From a bacterium (GTDB lineage Bacteria; Ratteibacteria; UBA8468; B48-G9; JAFGKM01), in assembly GCA_023230585.1 (NCBI GenBank), contig JALNXB010000034.1, positions 1-22,759 on the forward strand: 22,759 nucleotides of DNA. The letters run 5' to 3'. The number at the start of each line of letters is the position of its first letter. Position 1 is the stretch's first letter. This document shows, piece by piece, positions 7,911 through 16,297 of the stretch. The notes under the pieces were generated by a model. The model did not search any database. It was not told the DNA's origin and worked only from the letters and a program-made list of their open reading frames with translations. The translations under genes were made by a program, and so were the position numbers.

Positions 7911-9536
7911 ATGGAAAAATTTACCTTTTTCAATGTAAATGCTAATATTGGTAGAAGTGCTTATGCTGGTTCTCAATTTCCTGATGTAACTTCTCTTATT
8001 TCTCATCTCGACTATTTAGGTATAGAAAGGTCTCTTGTGTGGCACTTAGCAGCAAGAGATATAAACCCTAAATATGGTAACCAGAAACTTATTAAAGAGA
8101 TTGAATCCTCTGGTGCTAAAGAAAGGTTAATTCCTTCTTTTGTGATTACGCCTGCGTGTTTTTACGAAGAAGGGACACTCGATTTTCTTAAATCTTATTT
8201 AAAGAACAGACAAGTACGTGCTTTATCAATTATTCCGGATGTATCACGTTTTGAGGTACGTCATCTTGAACAACTACTTTCCTTGATTGTAAACCATAAG
8301 CCTGTTATATTTTGGGATTGTCAAGGTGGGCACAATGAACAGGCAACAAGAGATTATGAATACTTAGCGAATATTTTCCCTGACATCTCTTTTGTTGTAA
8401 CTCAGCGAATGTGGGGTTGTTTCGGGAGCGTTCTTGATCTGCTTTCACGTTGTAAAAATACCTATATTGATACCTCTTGGCTTCATATGAGGGATACGAT
8501 AGAACTTCTTGTAAGCAATTTTGGGGTGGAACGAGTTCTGTTTGGGTTAGGTTATAAATCTCATTATGGTGCTTCCATTGCATCTTTAATGCACGCTTCT
8601 ATCACAGATGAAGAGAAAGAAAAGATTGCACATTCAAATGTTGAATCACTCTTAAACCTAAAACCAGCTACAGAAAAAAGAGCACCTTCCTCACCAATTT
8701 TAAAAGATAAATCTTTATGGAACACTTTTAGGGAAGGTAATCCTATAAACAACGTTGAGATTATAGATGTTCATGGGCATACCCCACCATTTACAAGAGG
8801 ATGGGTGTTTAAACAGAACGATATAAAAAATGGTGTAGAAGAAACCATTACAAAGATGGATAACATTGGCGTTAACCGTATTATTCTTACCTATGAACCA
8901 GCTCTGTTTGGACCGAGCCATTTATATAACAAAGAAGGTGAAGAAATATTAAAACCATATATAGATAGAATATCTGGATATATTGCATTTAACCCTACCT
9001 ATGGAACCGAAACGATACCTCTGTTTGATGATTTGTTTAAAGGGGATTTTTTTGTAGGTTTCAAGATTCTACCTTCATATTGGAAAATTCCAGTAAACGA
9101 CCCTGGATATATTCCTGTTTGGGAGTACGCCAACCTACACAAAAAACCTATTTTGATACATACCTGGAACGATAATTATAATTCTCCTGTGATGCTTAAA
9201 GATATTGTGTTAAAATACCCTAACGCTTCTTTTATATTGGGACATTCAGGAGGAGGTACAAAAGGAAGGCTTGAAGCAGAAGAACTTGCGTTATCTTCTA
9301 AAAACGTTTATCTTGAATTTTGTGGTAGTTTTACTACTTTTAGACCGTTTGAGACTTCTGTAAAAATTGTGGGGACAGATAGAGTCGTTTATGGTTCAGA
9401 CTCAGCAGGACACGATATGGCGTGGGAGTTGGGTAGGTACCTTTCTATGCCTTTAACTGATGAAGAACTCTTACCAGGTTTGGCAGAAAATATAAAAAGA
9501 ATTCTTTCCAGAACGATTGTACCTAAAACATCTTAG
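7911..9536 (+). CDS. Tandem amidohydrolase-2 protein with inactive N-terminal domain
   Basis: About 541 residues. ATG 7911 is preferred to ATG 7908 because GGAG at 7901-7904 is then 6 bases away; numbering here counts both Met. Two amidohydrolase-2 (PF04909-type) domains are fused. The C-terminal one (~285-535) has metal and catalytic residues: DVHGH with His289 and His291, LIHTW His418, GHSGG His446, YGSD Asp498. The N-terminal one (~8-248) aligns to it in the same order, but these positions become Asn11, Asn13, Trp136, Gln166 and Gly215, so it should be catalytically dead and perhaps structural. The family hydrolyses or decarboxylates small organic acids and lactones in the cytoplasm. Its place next to the isomerase suggests a shared catabolic path; the substrate is unknown. 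Confidence 0.85.
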   Translation: MEKFTFFNVNANIGRSAYAGSQFPDVTSLISHLDYLGIERSLVWHLAARDINPKYGNQKLIKEIESSGAKERLIPSFVITPACFYEEGTLDFLKSYLKNRQVRALSIIPDVSRFEVRHLEQLLSLIVNHKPVIFWDCQGGHNEQATRDYEYLANIFPDISFVVTQRMWGCFGSVLDLLSRCKNTYIDTSWLHMRDTIELLVSNFGVERVLFGLGYKSHYGASIASLMHASITDEEKEKIAHSNVESLLNLKPATEKRAPSSPILKDKSLWNTFREGNPINNVEIIDVHGHTPPFTRGWVFKQNDIKNGVEETITKMDNIGVNRIILTYEPALFGPSHLYNKEGEEILKPYIDRISGYIAFNPTYGTETIPLFDDLFKGDFFVGFKILPSYWKIPVNDPGYIPVWEYANLHKKPILIHTWNDNYNSPVMLKDIVLKYPNASFILGHSGGGTKGRLEAEELALSSKNVYLEFCGSFTTFRPFETSVKIVGTDRVVYGSDSAGHDMAWELGRYLSMPLTDEELLPGLAENIKRILSRTIVPKTS

Positions 9537-9560
9537 GGTAGTAAAAAACAAAGGAAAAGA

Positions 9561-9647
9561 CCCTCATTTTGTTGTACGAGAGTGTCTTGCTTAGAGTATT
9601 CTTTATTGCAAGTGGCTTTTTTCTGTTCTTTAATGGAGATATGAGGG
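9561..9647 (+). repeat. Hairpin-rich leader or repeat before second exported gene
   Basis: CCCTCAT 9561-9567 is complementary to ATGAGGG 9641-9647, enclosing CTTGC 9586-9590 / GCAAG 9608-9612, which is followed by a T run (9617-9622) and could act as a weak terminator for the amidohydrolase gene. The inner part resembles 18403-18445 (GTCTTG..., GTATT.TTTA.TGC.AG, TTTTTTCT), so it probably belongs to a dispersed repeat family rather than being a leader specific to this gene. Confidence 0.4.
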
Positions 9648-9711
9648 AGTTTGATAGTTAAAGTGTTGTTGCATATTATTTAGCGGCTGGTTCTCAGCTA
9701 AAGGAGGAGTT

Positions 9712-11289
9712 ATGAAGGTATTAAGAAGTCTTAAAATTTTATTGCTTATTTGTTTCTTTTTTTCGTTATTATCTACCGCTCAAGAAACCTTGGATATGAG
9801 TGAATTGAAGGTTATAAAAAATAACGATACTGTTTATATAAGGAGCAAATTTTCACAAAAGGAAGACCTTGTAGTGCAGATAAGGCTGGGAAGCAACAAA
9901 CAGATTACTTTTGGTAGCGCTACTCTTGTTAACGCTTCAGCGGCTACAGATCTTAGAGGTTTTAGGAGCGGCAAAGTTATTAAACATGGTGGGGGAGATT
10001 CTACCCCTTGGAGTATCAACGGAACATATATTGGGGCTGACCACGGTAACTCTGTAAGTTTTGCGTTAACTGTTGATAATCACGGTAAAACAGTAGCTGA
10101 TATTGGGAGTGAATGGCTTGATGAAAAAGAGAATAAGTTTTACCTGATAAAAATTGTTGATGAGAACAGACTTATGTTTATTGGTAGCAATTCTCCTACT
10201 GGAGATATATGGAAGTTTACAACTCAGTTAATCGGTAAAACATTAAAAAGTCCTTCTCGCAACTCAACTATAACTTTTACTGAAAGAAAAATGCTGCAAG
10301 CGACGCCTGCTTGTAGAATAAAAAAACAAGAGTACCTTGTTGATGGAAAAACTCCATTGAAAGATGATGAACTTGTTACTTGCAGTTGGTTGGATATTGT
10401 TGAAGAGTACGATATTATTAATACTGGCTCTCTTCTGAATGACATCATTGCTAACCCAGGGCAAGAACGCAATTTTGTTGCTGACCATCTTGATGGTGTG
10501 ATAAGAAACGAAATTACTTACAGATTCCACCCTAACGGTGCTAATATAATTTACTATAAAGCTAAAGCTTTACAAGATTTCAGGTTAGGATATATGGGTT
10601 TTATACAAGCAAGTAAAGCGTTCCAAGGTAAATATAATCTTTTAGAATACTATATCCCCAAAACATTACCTTTTACTAAAAATGATATCAACTACGATTT
10701 TTGTAAAATAGAGGATTATTCAAAAAATTTCTCTACAACCCTGCTCTTTAACGAAAAAGAAGGTAATATTGCCGACCTTTCAAATTATCCTGATAGATAT
10801 ATCCAACTACTCACAAATAGAGATGGTGACAAGACCGTTAGAGAAGTTGGGTTTGCTCTCGGGTATTCTTTGATACACGGTATATCAGTACCTTCTGTAA
10901 GAGTTAAAAACGTAGTAGGTCCTTTTTCACTTTATGTTAGCGGTAAATCGTTCCCGGTAGGTGTTGATAGAAAAATGGGTAATATAATACCAAAAGATAC
11001 AGATTTCTATTGTGTTTGTTATCGCCATTATTTCAACCCTCTTCTTGCAGAAAACGCAACCTGTTTTTACTGGCAGAAACAGGAGAACGATACAGTAATA
11101 TATTTAGATTATCATAAAAATGTGGATAAAGATTTGGTGAAACTACCAAAAGAATTTGTAGGTAAAAAACTTGAGATTGTAGAAAAAACACCTTCTGTTA
11201 CTTTACATACAAAAGATGCTATTTCAGAAAAAGGTATTGAAGTTTCAGTAACAGACGGTTACGGTTACATTGTGTTAAAAGTTTTATAG
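9712..11289 (+). CDS. Exported protein of unrecognised family, copy 2
   Basis: A 525-residue protein, ATG 9712 with AAGGAGG at 9701-9707. The signal peptide is MKVLRSLKILLLICFFFSLL with likely cleavage after STA (residue 23). It is a paralogue of 4986 along its full length with the same spacing: GGGDSTPWSINGTYIGADHG at 93-112, PACRIKKQEYLVDGKTPLK, KALQDFRLGYMGFIQAS, YYIPKTLPFTKNDINYDF, GDKTVREVGFALGYSLIHG, RHYFNP and a C-terminal EKTPS.TLHTK segment. The most variable part is around residues 70-92. No known family was recognised; a secreted carbohydrate-active or binding protein is possible. Ends just before a strong hairpin terminator. With copy 1 it brackets the isomerase and amidohydrolase genes. 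Confidence 0.8.
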   Translation: MKVLRSLKILLLICFFFSLLSTAQETLDMSELKVIKNNDTVYIRSKFSQKEDLVVQIRLGSNKQITFGSATLVNASAATDLRGFRSGKVIKHGGGDSTPWSINGTYIGADHGNSVSFALTVDNHGKTVADIGSEWLDEKENKFYLIKIVDENRLMFIGSNSPTGDIWKFTTQLIGKTLKSPSRNSTITFTERKMLQATPACRIKKQEYLVDGKTPLKDDELVTCSWLDIVEEYDIINTGSLLNDIIANPGQERNFVADHLDGVIRNEITYRFHPNGANIIYYKAKALQDFRLGYMGFIQASKAFQGKYNLLEYYIPKTLPFTKNDINYDFCKIEDYSKNFSTTLLFNEKEGNIADLSNYPDRYIQLLTNRDGDKTVREVGFALGYSLIHGISVPSVRVKNVVGPFSLYVSGKSFPVGVDRKMGNIIPKDTDFYCVCYRHYFNPLLAENATCFYWQKQENDTVIYLDYHKNVDKDLVKLPKEFVGKKLEIVEKTPSVTLHTKDAISEKGIEVSVTDGYGYIVLKVL

Positions 11290-11314
11290 GTTATATTAAA
11301 GGAAGGATTGTTAC

Positions 11315-11351
11315 AGTCTGGCAGTTGCTAAAAATAAGCAACTGCCAGACT
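11315..11351. terminator. Bidirectional hairpin terminator between convergent genes
   Basis: AGTCTGGCAGTTGCT 11315-11329 pairs perfectly with AGCAACTGCCAGACT 11337-11351 (15 base pairs) over a 7-base A-rich loop. It lies between the stop codons of the convergent genes ending at 11289 and 11362. Flanking T/A tracts are broken rather than pure, but the strength of the stem supports a shared terminator. Confidence 0.8.
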
Positions 11352-11361
11352 ATTTAAACTA

Positions 11362-12081
11362 TTAAATTTTATAAGATAACAGACTCATTATAATCACATC
11401 GTTTTTATCTCTTCCCGCCTCAACAGTATTATTAAAAATATCTTTAAGTACTAATCTTAACCCGAGTTTAGAATTTATATTTGCTTCAAAACCAATCTCA
11501 CCTTTCAGTATGAAATTACTAAAGTCAGAAACCTCAGGATAGAAAGCCAAATTATTCCAGAGTTTTGAGTTTTCCATTTTGTGTTCATATCTTTCAGCGA
11601 GAAAAGTTGTAAAATAGTTGTTATCCTTACCAGTATCAAACTTCTCTGCAATATATCCTACGCCAGCTGAGAATTCAAGCAACCTTTTTGCTTCTTTTAT
11701 AAAATAGTAGCCATATCCTAAAGCACCTGTATACCTGCTATCTATACCTGACAATTCGTTAAATTCAGCGCTGCCCATCAAAGACCAGAAGGTTCTATCT
11801 GTAATATTTTTATTATATTGAGATGAAAGCATAATTTCGTTTGTGGTTGTTTCGTTATCTGATTCCCCATAAGCAACACTAAAATCGCCTCTAAAAAGAG
11901 AATCGGTTCTTTTCTTTTGAGTATCAAATAAAAAAGTTGTAAAGACACTATCAACATTTCCTCTGGTTGCGTTTACACCTAAAGAGATGTTGCTCTCCCA
12001 AGGTTCTTCTTCAGCATATATTTTTGTAACTCCTGTAAGTATTAAACTTGATAAAAATAGACCAATCACTAAACGTTTCAT
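11362..12081 (-). CDS. DUF481 (YdiY-like) outer-membrane beta-barrel protein
   Basis: A 239-residue protein with signal peptide MKRLVIGLFLSSLILTGVTKIYA (residues 1-23). The mature part opens with WESNISLGVNATRGNVDS and closes with LGLRLVLKDIFNNTVEAGRDKNDVIIMSLLSYKI-type strands ending in an aromatic/hydrophobic tail, the DUF481 pattern. Alternating polar and hydrophobic residues throughout fit an outer-membrane barrel. Function in the family is unclear; the E. coli YdiY relative is described as acid-inducible. ATG 12081 is preceded by AAGGAGG on the coding strand. A 51-bp module shared with the entericidin-like gene lies 21 bases upstream. The gene shows that the organism is diderm. Confidence 0.85.
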   Translation of the reverse strand: MKRLVIGLFLSSLILTGVTKIYAEEEPWESNISLGVNATRGNVDSVFTTFLFDTQKKRTDSLFRGDFSVAYGESDNETTTNEIMLSSQYNKNITDRTFWSLMGSAEFNELSGIDSRYTGALGYGYYFIKEAKRLLEFSAGVGYIAEKFDTGKDNNYFTTFLAERYEHKMENSKLWNNLAFYPEVSDFSNFILKGEIGFEANINSKLGLRLVLKDIFNNTVEAGRDKNDVIIMSLLSYKI

Positions 12082-12102
12082 TTTTCCTCCTTGTTAAGTT
12101 TA

Positions 12103-12153
12103 TCGTTCTGCCAAACTTGGCTATGTTTTAAACGATTGTTGCGAAGGTATGTC
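12103..12153 (-). promoter_or_regulatory. 51-bp module upstream of DUF481 gene
   Basis: On the coding strand this aligns without gaps to 20645-20695, upstream of the entericidin-like gene: 44 of 51 bases identical. It ends 21 bases before the ATG here and 22 there. It contains the inverted repeat GCCAAGTTTGGC (complement of 12110-12121) and an AT-rich TTTAAAACATAG that could include a -10. Its far end touches repeat sequence, so part of the similarity may be repeat-derived. Confidence 0.55.
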
Positions 12154-12155
12154 TC

Positions 12156-12209
12156 CCGAAGCCAACCTGCGCTAAACTACAAGCCTCGGCAGGTATACCT
12201 TGGCGTAGG
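12156..12209 (+). repeat. Interleaved double-palindrome repeat, copy 2
   Basis: Blocks CCGAAGC 12156-12162, CCTGCGC 12166-12172, GCCTCGG 12183-12189, GCGTAGG 12203-12209, in the same crossed A-B-A'-B' order. Two blocks carry a single change relative to other copies, giving a mismatch and a G-U pair. Confidence 0.8.
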
Positions 12210-12616
12210 TTGAAACGCCTTGTCTCAACAGTTTTTCTATGGGATTGCGACGTGGCAACCCTCGCTTTTATCCTTGCCTTTGTCTTATCCCGCCCACTTT
12301 ACCATTAAAGTCAGTTTTTAAATATCAAACAGTCAATATAGTAACATAAATTTAAATCAATTACTAAATTAGAAGAGAATCCTTTAAAAATTAGTTTATC
12401 TCATCATAGGCTGGAGCAGTATTGTTTAACACATACGTTAAAATACCTCAAGAGATAGGCTCTGGGCAAGATATTGTTGAAGTACGTGTCTGAACAATAG
12501 AGAATATTGCGACAAACAACCGATCTGCTCAACTGGTGTGGTTATTAGCGAAAAGAACTCTTTTTTTTTGTTAAAGGCGTCTGAAAACTGGTTTGTACTA
12601 AAGAGTTATAAAATAC
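12210..12616. other. Gene-free stretch, possible degraded reading frame
   Basis: No intact gene was found. A GTGGCAACCCTCGC fragment near 12251 belongs to the dispersed repeats. At about 12409-12560 the plus strand reads as AGAVLFNTYVKIPQE..., continues past a TGA to NIATNNRSAQLVWLLAKRT, and could be a decayed gene fragment, but it is short, has stops and matches nothing I recognise. Confidence 0.4.
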
Positions 12617-12647
12617 TTGACAAAACCGGGGGGTGGTGGGGTATAAT
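12617..12647 (+). promoter_or_regulatory. Candidate sigma-70-type promoter for second pilin pair
   Basis: TTGACA at 12617-12622 and TATAAT at 12642-12647 match both consensus hexamers exactly, but the spacer is 19 bases, longer than the usual 17. If used, it gives a leader of about 285 bases before ATG 12941, containing the structured element and attenuator-like hairpin. Confidence 0.5.
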
Positions 12648-12711
12648 TATATTAAGAATTAAATTTAATAATTTGTAGAGATTTGTGGTAAAGTTCTGAA
12701 TAAAGTTTAAC

Positions 12712-12845
12712 TTGAGAATTAGTAGTGAATCTCAACCTTGTTTGTATCTGTATCGTGCAAACAAGGTTTTTGTTTTACTTGCACAAAAGATTAGCTTAGG
12801 CAAATTCTCAATAGGCGAGATGTGGGTACTGAACATTCATAAGAT
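12712..12845 (+). promoter_or_regulatory. Candidate structured leader, copy B
   Basis: Upstream of the pilin-like gene at 12941. TTGAGA 12712-12717 pairs with TCTCAA 12730-12735, followed by a strong hairpin at 12736-12766, then TTGCACAAAAGATTAG, GTACTGAA and CATAAG, all with counterparts in copy A (4757-4886). The third hairpin seen in copy A is weaker here. The genes downstream of the two copies are unrelated, which fits either a shared regulator or a dispersed element. Confidence 0.4.
12736..12776 (+). terminator. Attenuator-like intrinsic terminator in leader B
   Basis: CCTTGTTTG 12736-12744 pairs perfectly with CAAACAAGG 12758-12766, a 9-bp stem that can extend by two A-T pairs but then overlaps stem 1, followed by TTTTTGTTTT. 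It sits about 165 bases before ATG 12941 with no gene end just upstream, so termination here would act on the downstream pilin operon. Confidence 0.55.
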
Positions 12846-12940
12846 AAAAGTTTATTGATTTAATTTAAAACTATCCTCTACTGGTAAAAAAGGAATAGTT
12901 CCTTGAATGAAACATTTAGAGGTATAGGGAGGTGAAAAGA

Positions 12941-13624
12941 ATGAAGAGAAACAACGGATTTACTCTAATAGAACTTCTTGTAGTAATAGCAATTATAGCA
13001 ATACTTGCAGGGATGTTGCTTCCTGCTCTCAGTAAAGCAAGGGCAAGAGCCAAGTCAACCGTTTGCTTGAATAACCTAAAACAACTTGGAACAGCTCTTC
13101 TTATCTACGCTGAGGATTTTGAAGAATTAATCCATGTACAGATATACAATCAAAATATATATGGCAACTATTTTTCGCGAGAAATTATAGTCTGCCCATC
13201 GATTCCTCCATATACCGCCGACAATGATAAGGACGCAAGTAATAGATGTTGTTATGGTGTAAAGTCAGGTTCATTGGCGCCAGGCCTTTTGTTTCTGAGC
13301 AATACTATCATAACCCGTCGCTATGCAAGTATCAATCCTTCAGCTTTCTGGATTTTTGCTGATTCTGTTAGACTTTTAGACTCTCCAACAGATACACTTT
13401 ATAGAAACCAGTGGGCAACCTGTGCTTATGAAACAAGCACAGAAGGGTTTGTACATTTTAGGCACTCAAATCAGGCAAACTTCCTGTTTGTTGACGGCCA
13501 CGTTGAGTCTATGGGGATGGACAAGTTTGCTACTGTAACAAAGATTCATGCCAATACATCTGTATCTACAAACTGGGCTGTTGCTGATAGTAAATATAAG
13601 ATCAAAAACCTTACATATCCATAA
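12941..13624 (+). CDS. Type IV pilin-like protein with H-X9-DG tail, type B
   Basis: A 227-residue protein, ATG 12941 with GGGAGGTG just upstream; the in-frame GTG at 12932 is part of the Shine-Dalgarno. MKRNNG^FTLIELLVV is the prepilin signal, with the usual helix and SKARARAK. HSNQANFLFVDGHVE fits H-X9-DG. Relative of 1066, but shorter in the middle with extra cysteines (NRCCYG). It precedes a type A gene, the reverse of the order in the left pair. Likely prepilin-peptidase substrate assembled at the inner membrane. A candidate promoter and a structured leader lie upstream. Confidence 0.88.
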   Translation: MKRNNGFTLIELLVVIAIIAILAGMLLPALSKARARAKSTVCLNNLKQLGTALLIYAEDFEELIHVQIYNQNIYGNYFSREIIVCPSIPPYTADNDKDASNRCCYGVKSGSLAPGLLFLSNTIITRRYASINPSAFWIFADSVRLLDSPTDTLYRNQWATCAYETSTEGFVHFRHSNQANFLFVDGHVESMGMDKFATVTKIHANTSVSTNWAVADSKYKIKNLTYP

Positions 13625-13744
13625 GTTTAGTTACAAATATTCTTATACAGTTATAATTAAAATTTTGAAATTGTTAGAAATGGAGAGAAAAACTTTAAAT
13701 CAGAGTGGACTTCTCTTCTTCTACATATATTGGAGGTGAAAAGA

Positions 13745-14551
13745 ATGAGAAAAAAAACTGGTTTTACTCTGATAGAACTTCTTGTGGTAATAGCTATTAT
13801 AGCAATACTTGCTTCTATACTTCTTCCCGCTCTTGCGAGGGCAAGAGAACAGGCAAGAAGGAGTGTCTGCTTAAACAATCTTAAACAGCTCGGTATTTCT
13901 TTGTTGATATATGCTCAGGATTGGGGTGGATGGTTTCCTTACCACGATTTTAATGATGAAGCAAAATGGAGTAGCCATACAGGTTGGTCAACTGGTGCTA
14001 TCACTTCAAAACCAAACGTATCTCTTGCTCTTCTTACAGGCCAGATAGACCCTTCATCAAGTGCCTTGGAAACACCCTCTTATGTTAGCGACTATAAACT
14101 TTTTATATGTCCCGGTTCAACCAGAGATAGGCCCCATTCAATTCCGGGAGCACTTATCAGGCAAACTCAATCCAACATTGCGACTTATATTTCTGACCGT
14201 GTTTCAAGTTGTTCCTATACGTACGCGCTTGGGTTGAATGTTCAGACCCATTCAGATACTGCCATAATGACAGATGACCCTAAAGGAAGCTATCCAAACC
14301 AATTTCGTGTATACAGGCAACATTCAAACCACGGTGTTGAAGGAGTAAACGTTCTGTATGTTGATGGAAGAGCAAAGTGGGTAGCAACCATTAGAAACAC
14401 GGCCTACTGGAAAGTTGGTGAGCGTGATTCGTGGGGGTTTATGAATATTGCAGAAATTCCTAATGCAAAAGGGTGCGCATCAAGTAGTCCTCCACATCCA
14501 AGCACAAGGTATCCTCATAGACCTATGTTGCTATCTAATACGTACTGGTAA
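13745..14551 (+). CDS. Type IV pilin-like protein, type A
   Basis: A 268-residue protein, ATG 13745 preceded by GGAGGTGA at 13732-13739; an upstream TTG at 13730 is in frame but overlaps the ribosome-binding site. MRKKTG^FTLIELLVV is the prepilin signal. It parallels 235 closely: YAQDWGGWFP, LALLTGQ, LETPSYVSDYKLFICPG, SCSYTYALGLNVQTHSDTAI. Here the C-terminal motif is intact, GVNVLYVDGRAKW, with Asp where the left copy has Gly. The tail is Pro/Ser/His-rich (SSPPHPSTRYPHRP). It is 120 bases downstream of the type B gene and probably in the same operon. Confidence 0.88.
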   Translation: MRKKTGFTLIELLVVIAIIAILASILLPALARAREQARRSVCLNNLKQLGISLLIYAQDWGGWFPYHDFNDEAKWSSHTGWSTGAITSKPNVSLALLTGQIDPSSSALETPSYVSDYKLFICPGSTRDRPHSIPGALIRQTQSNIATYISDRVSSCSYTYALGLNVQTHSDTAIMTDDPKGSYPNQFRVYRQHSNHGVEGVNVLYVDGRAKWVATIRNTAYWKVGERDSWGFMNIAEIPNAKGCASSSPPHPSTRYPHRPMLLSNTYW

Positions 14552-14636
14552 ATTGTTTTTTTAAAACATTAATTTATAGGTCTCACAAGGTTTTCTATTC
14601 AGACGTAAGGTGATGTGGTAATCTTGGTCGTTATTC

Positions 14637-16103
14637 TTATTTTTTTCCAAGAATATTTCCGAACATACCTCTTATAATAGTTTTTCCTATCTCATTACCA
14701 ACCTTACGGGCTGTCTGTTTTGCCATAGCCTCCACCATCCCCTGTCGCCGCCCTGTTCCCCATAACAAATCACCAAGCATTCCTCGTTCAGGTTGTTTTT
14801 GCTCGGTTTTTTGCTGTTGCTGAACAGTCTCAGATGTTCTTCTATTAAGAATTTCGTAAGCAGATTCCCTGTTGATAGGAGTATCATATTTTGAACTTAT
14901 GGGGCTACGAGTTTTAATAAGTGCTCGTTCTTCATCTGTTATAGTTCCCATACGGCATCGAGGTGGCGCTATAAGCGTCCGTTCTACTGGCATCGGGACA
15001 GCTTTCTCCTGTAAAGTAGAGACCAATGCTTCTCCTACTCCAAGAGTAGATATAACCTTTGCTACATCAAGATTAGGGTTAGCAACAAAAGTTTCAGCGG
15101 CTGTTTTTACAGCTTTCTGGTCTCTTGGGGTATATGCTCGTAAAGCGTGCTGTATACGGTTACCAAGTTGTCCTAATATTTCGTTTGGCACATCATCAGG
15201 AAATTGAGAACAGAAATATATCCCTACACCTTTCGAACGGATAAGACGAACAACCTGCTCCACCTTTTGACGTAACAATGTAGGTGCATCATTAAAAAGA
15301 AGATGGGCTTCGTCAAAAAAGAAGACCAGTTTTGGTTTATCAAGGTCGCCAACCTCTGGAAGTTTCTCAAACAACTCAGAAATAAGCCACAAAAGAAAAC
15401 TTGAATATAACCGAGGTTTAAGTATAAGTTGGTCAGCTGTAAGTATATTAATAACCCCTCTACCGCTAAGGTCGGTACGCAACAAATCGTTAAGTTCAAG
15501 AGCCGGTTCTCCAAAAAATTGTATTCCACCTTCTCTTTCAAAAGATAATAAAGAACGTTGTATAGCAGATATAGATTGAGTACTTACCAGACCGTACTGT
15601 TTTGAAACTTCAGTTCTATTCTCAGCAACAAAATTTAAAAGCGACCGTAAATCGTCCATATCAAGAAGGAGAAGCCCGTTATCGTCTGCAAGTTTAAATG
15701 TTATCTCCAGCATGCCTATTTGTGTATCATTCAAATCAAGTATTCGTCCAAGAAGCACAGGCCCTATCTCGCTAACAGTTGCACGTACAGGATGACCAGA
15801 TTTACCATAAAGGTCCCAAAATATTGCTGGGCTTGCCTCATTAGTAAAATCTTTAATACCTATCTTCGCAACCCGTTCTTCTAATTTTTCGTTTCTTTCT
15901 CCAGACATAGCAACCCCTGCTACATCGCCTTTAACATCAACCATAAATACTGGCACACCCATACGTGAAAACCCTTCCGCAAGAACCAACAGCGAAACAG
16001 TCTTTCCTGTTCCTGTAGCGCCAGCCACCAAACCGTGTCGGTTACCATATTTTGCAAGCAGAGAAACCTGCTGTTCTCCTTTACCTATAAGTATTTTATC
16101 CAT
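14637..16103 (-). CDS. YjgR/DUF853-type HerA-like ATPase
   Basis: A 488-residue protein starting at MDKILIGKG (ATG 16103), with GGAGGGGGAAGT directly upstream on the coding strand; a more distal ATG at 16148 lacks a site. Walker A GATGTGKT at 28-35, MVDVKGD at 54-60, Walker B FFFDEAH at 261-267, then FCSQFPDDVP and GNRIQHALRAYTP, all typical of the DUF853 branch of the HerA/FtsK superfamily (E. coli YjgR). The tail is Gln/Lys-rich (ETVQQQQKTEQKQ) with a basic C-terminus. The family is an ATPase thought to resemble DNA-translocating HerA; its real job is unknown. Length matches YjgR. It is divergent from 16298 across 194 bases. Confidence 0.9.
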   Translation of the reverse strand: MDKILIGKGEQQVSLLAKYGNRHGLVAGATGTGKTVSLLVLAEGFSRMGVPVFMVDVKGDVAGVAMSGERNEKLEERVAKIGIKDFTNEASPAIFWDLYGKSGHPVRATVSEIGPVLLGRILDLNDTQIGMLEITFKLADDNGLLLLDMDDLRSLLNFVAENRTEVSKQYGLVSTQSISAIQRSLLSFEREGGIQFFGEPALELNDLLRTDLSGRGVINILTADQLILKPRLYSSFLLWLISELFEKLPEVGDLDKPKLVFFFDEAHLLFNDAPTLLRQKVEQVVRLIRSKGVGIYFCSQFPDDVPNEILGQLGNRIQHALRAYTPRDQKAVKTAAETFVANPNLDVAKVISTLGVGEALVSTLQEKAVPMPVERTLIAPPRCRMGTITDEERALIKTRSPISSKYDTPINRESAYEILNRRTSETVQQQQKTEQKQPERGMLGDLLWGTGRRQGMVEAMAKQTARKVGNEIGKTIIRGMFGNILGKK

Positions 16104-16297
16104 ACTTCCCCCTCCAAATTTTAGAATTATTAAGATATATGATACCATAAAATATGATTATTTCCATTTACTGCTGTTTCTTTGTAAGGAAAGGTTTTAT
16201 CAATAACAATTCTTTTTTACTTTTGCTTAATATATACTCTGCTACAAGTTTAACTAATAAAAGTATAACCTGTTGAAACACCTAAAAAAGGAAAAAT

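Noticed and set aside
12409..12560. TGA recoded as a sense codon
   Set aside because: Genes throughout the window, for example at 235 and 7362, read normally with TGA and other stops ending frames; a decayed fragment is simpler.
14872..15207. A 111-codon forward open frame
   Set aside because: It is a shadow of the YjgR-like ATPase gene on the other strand.
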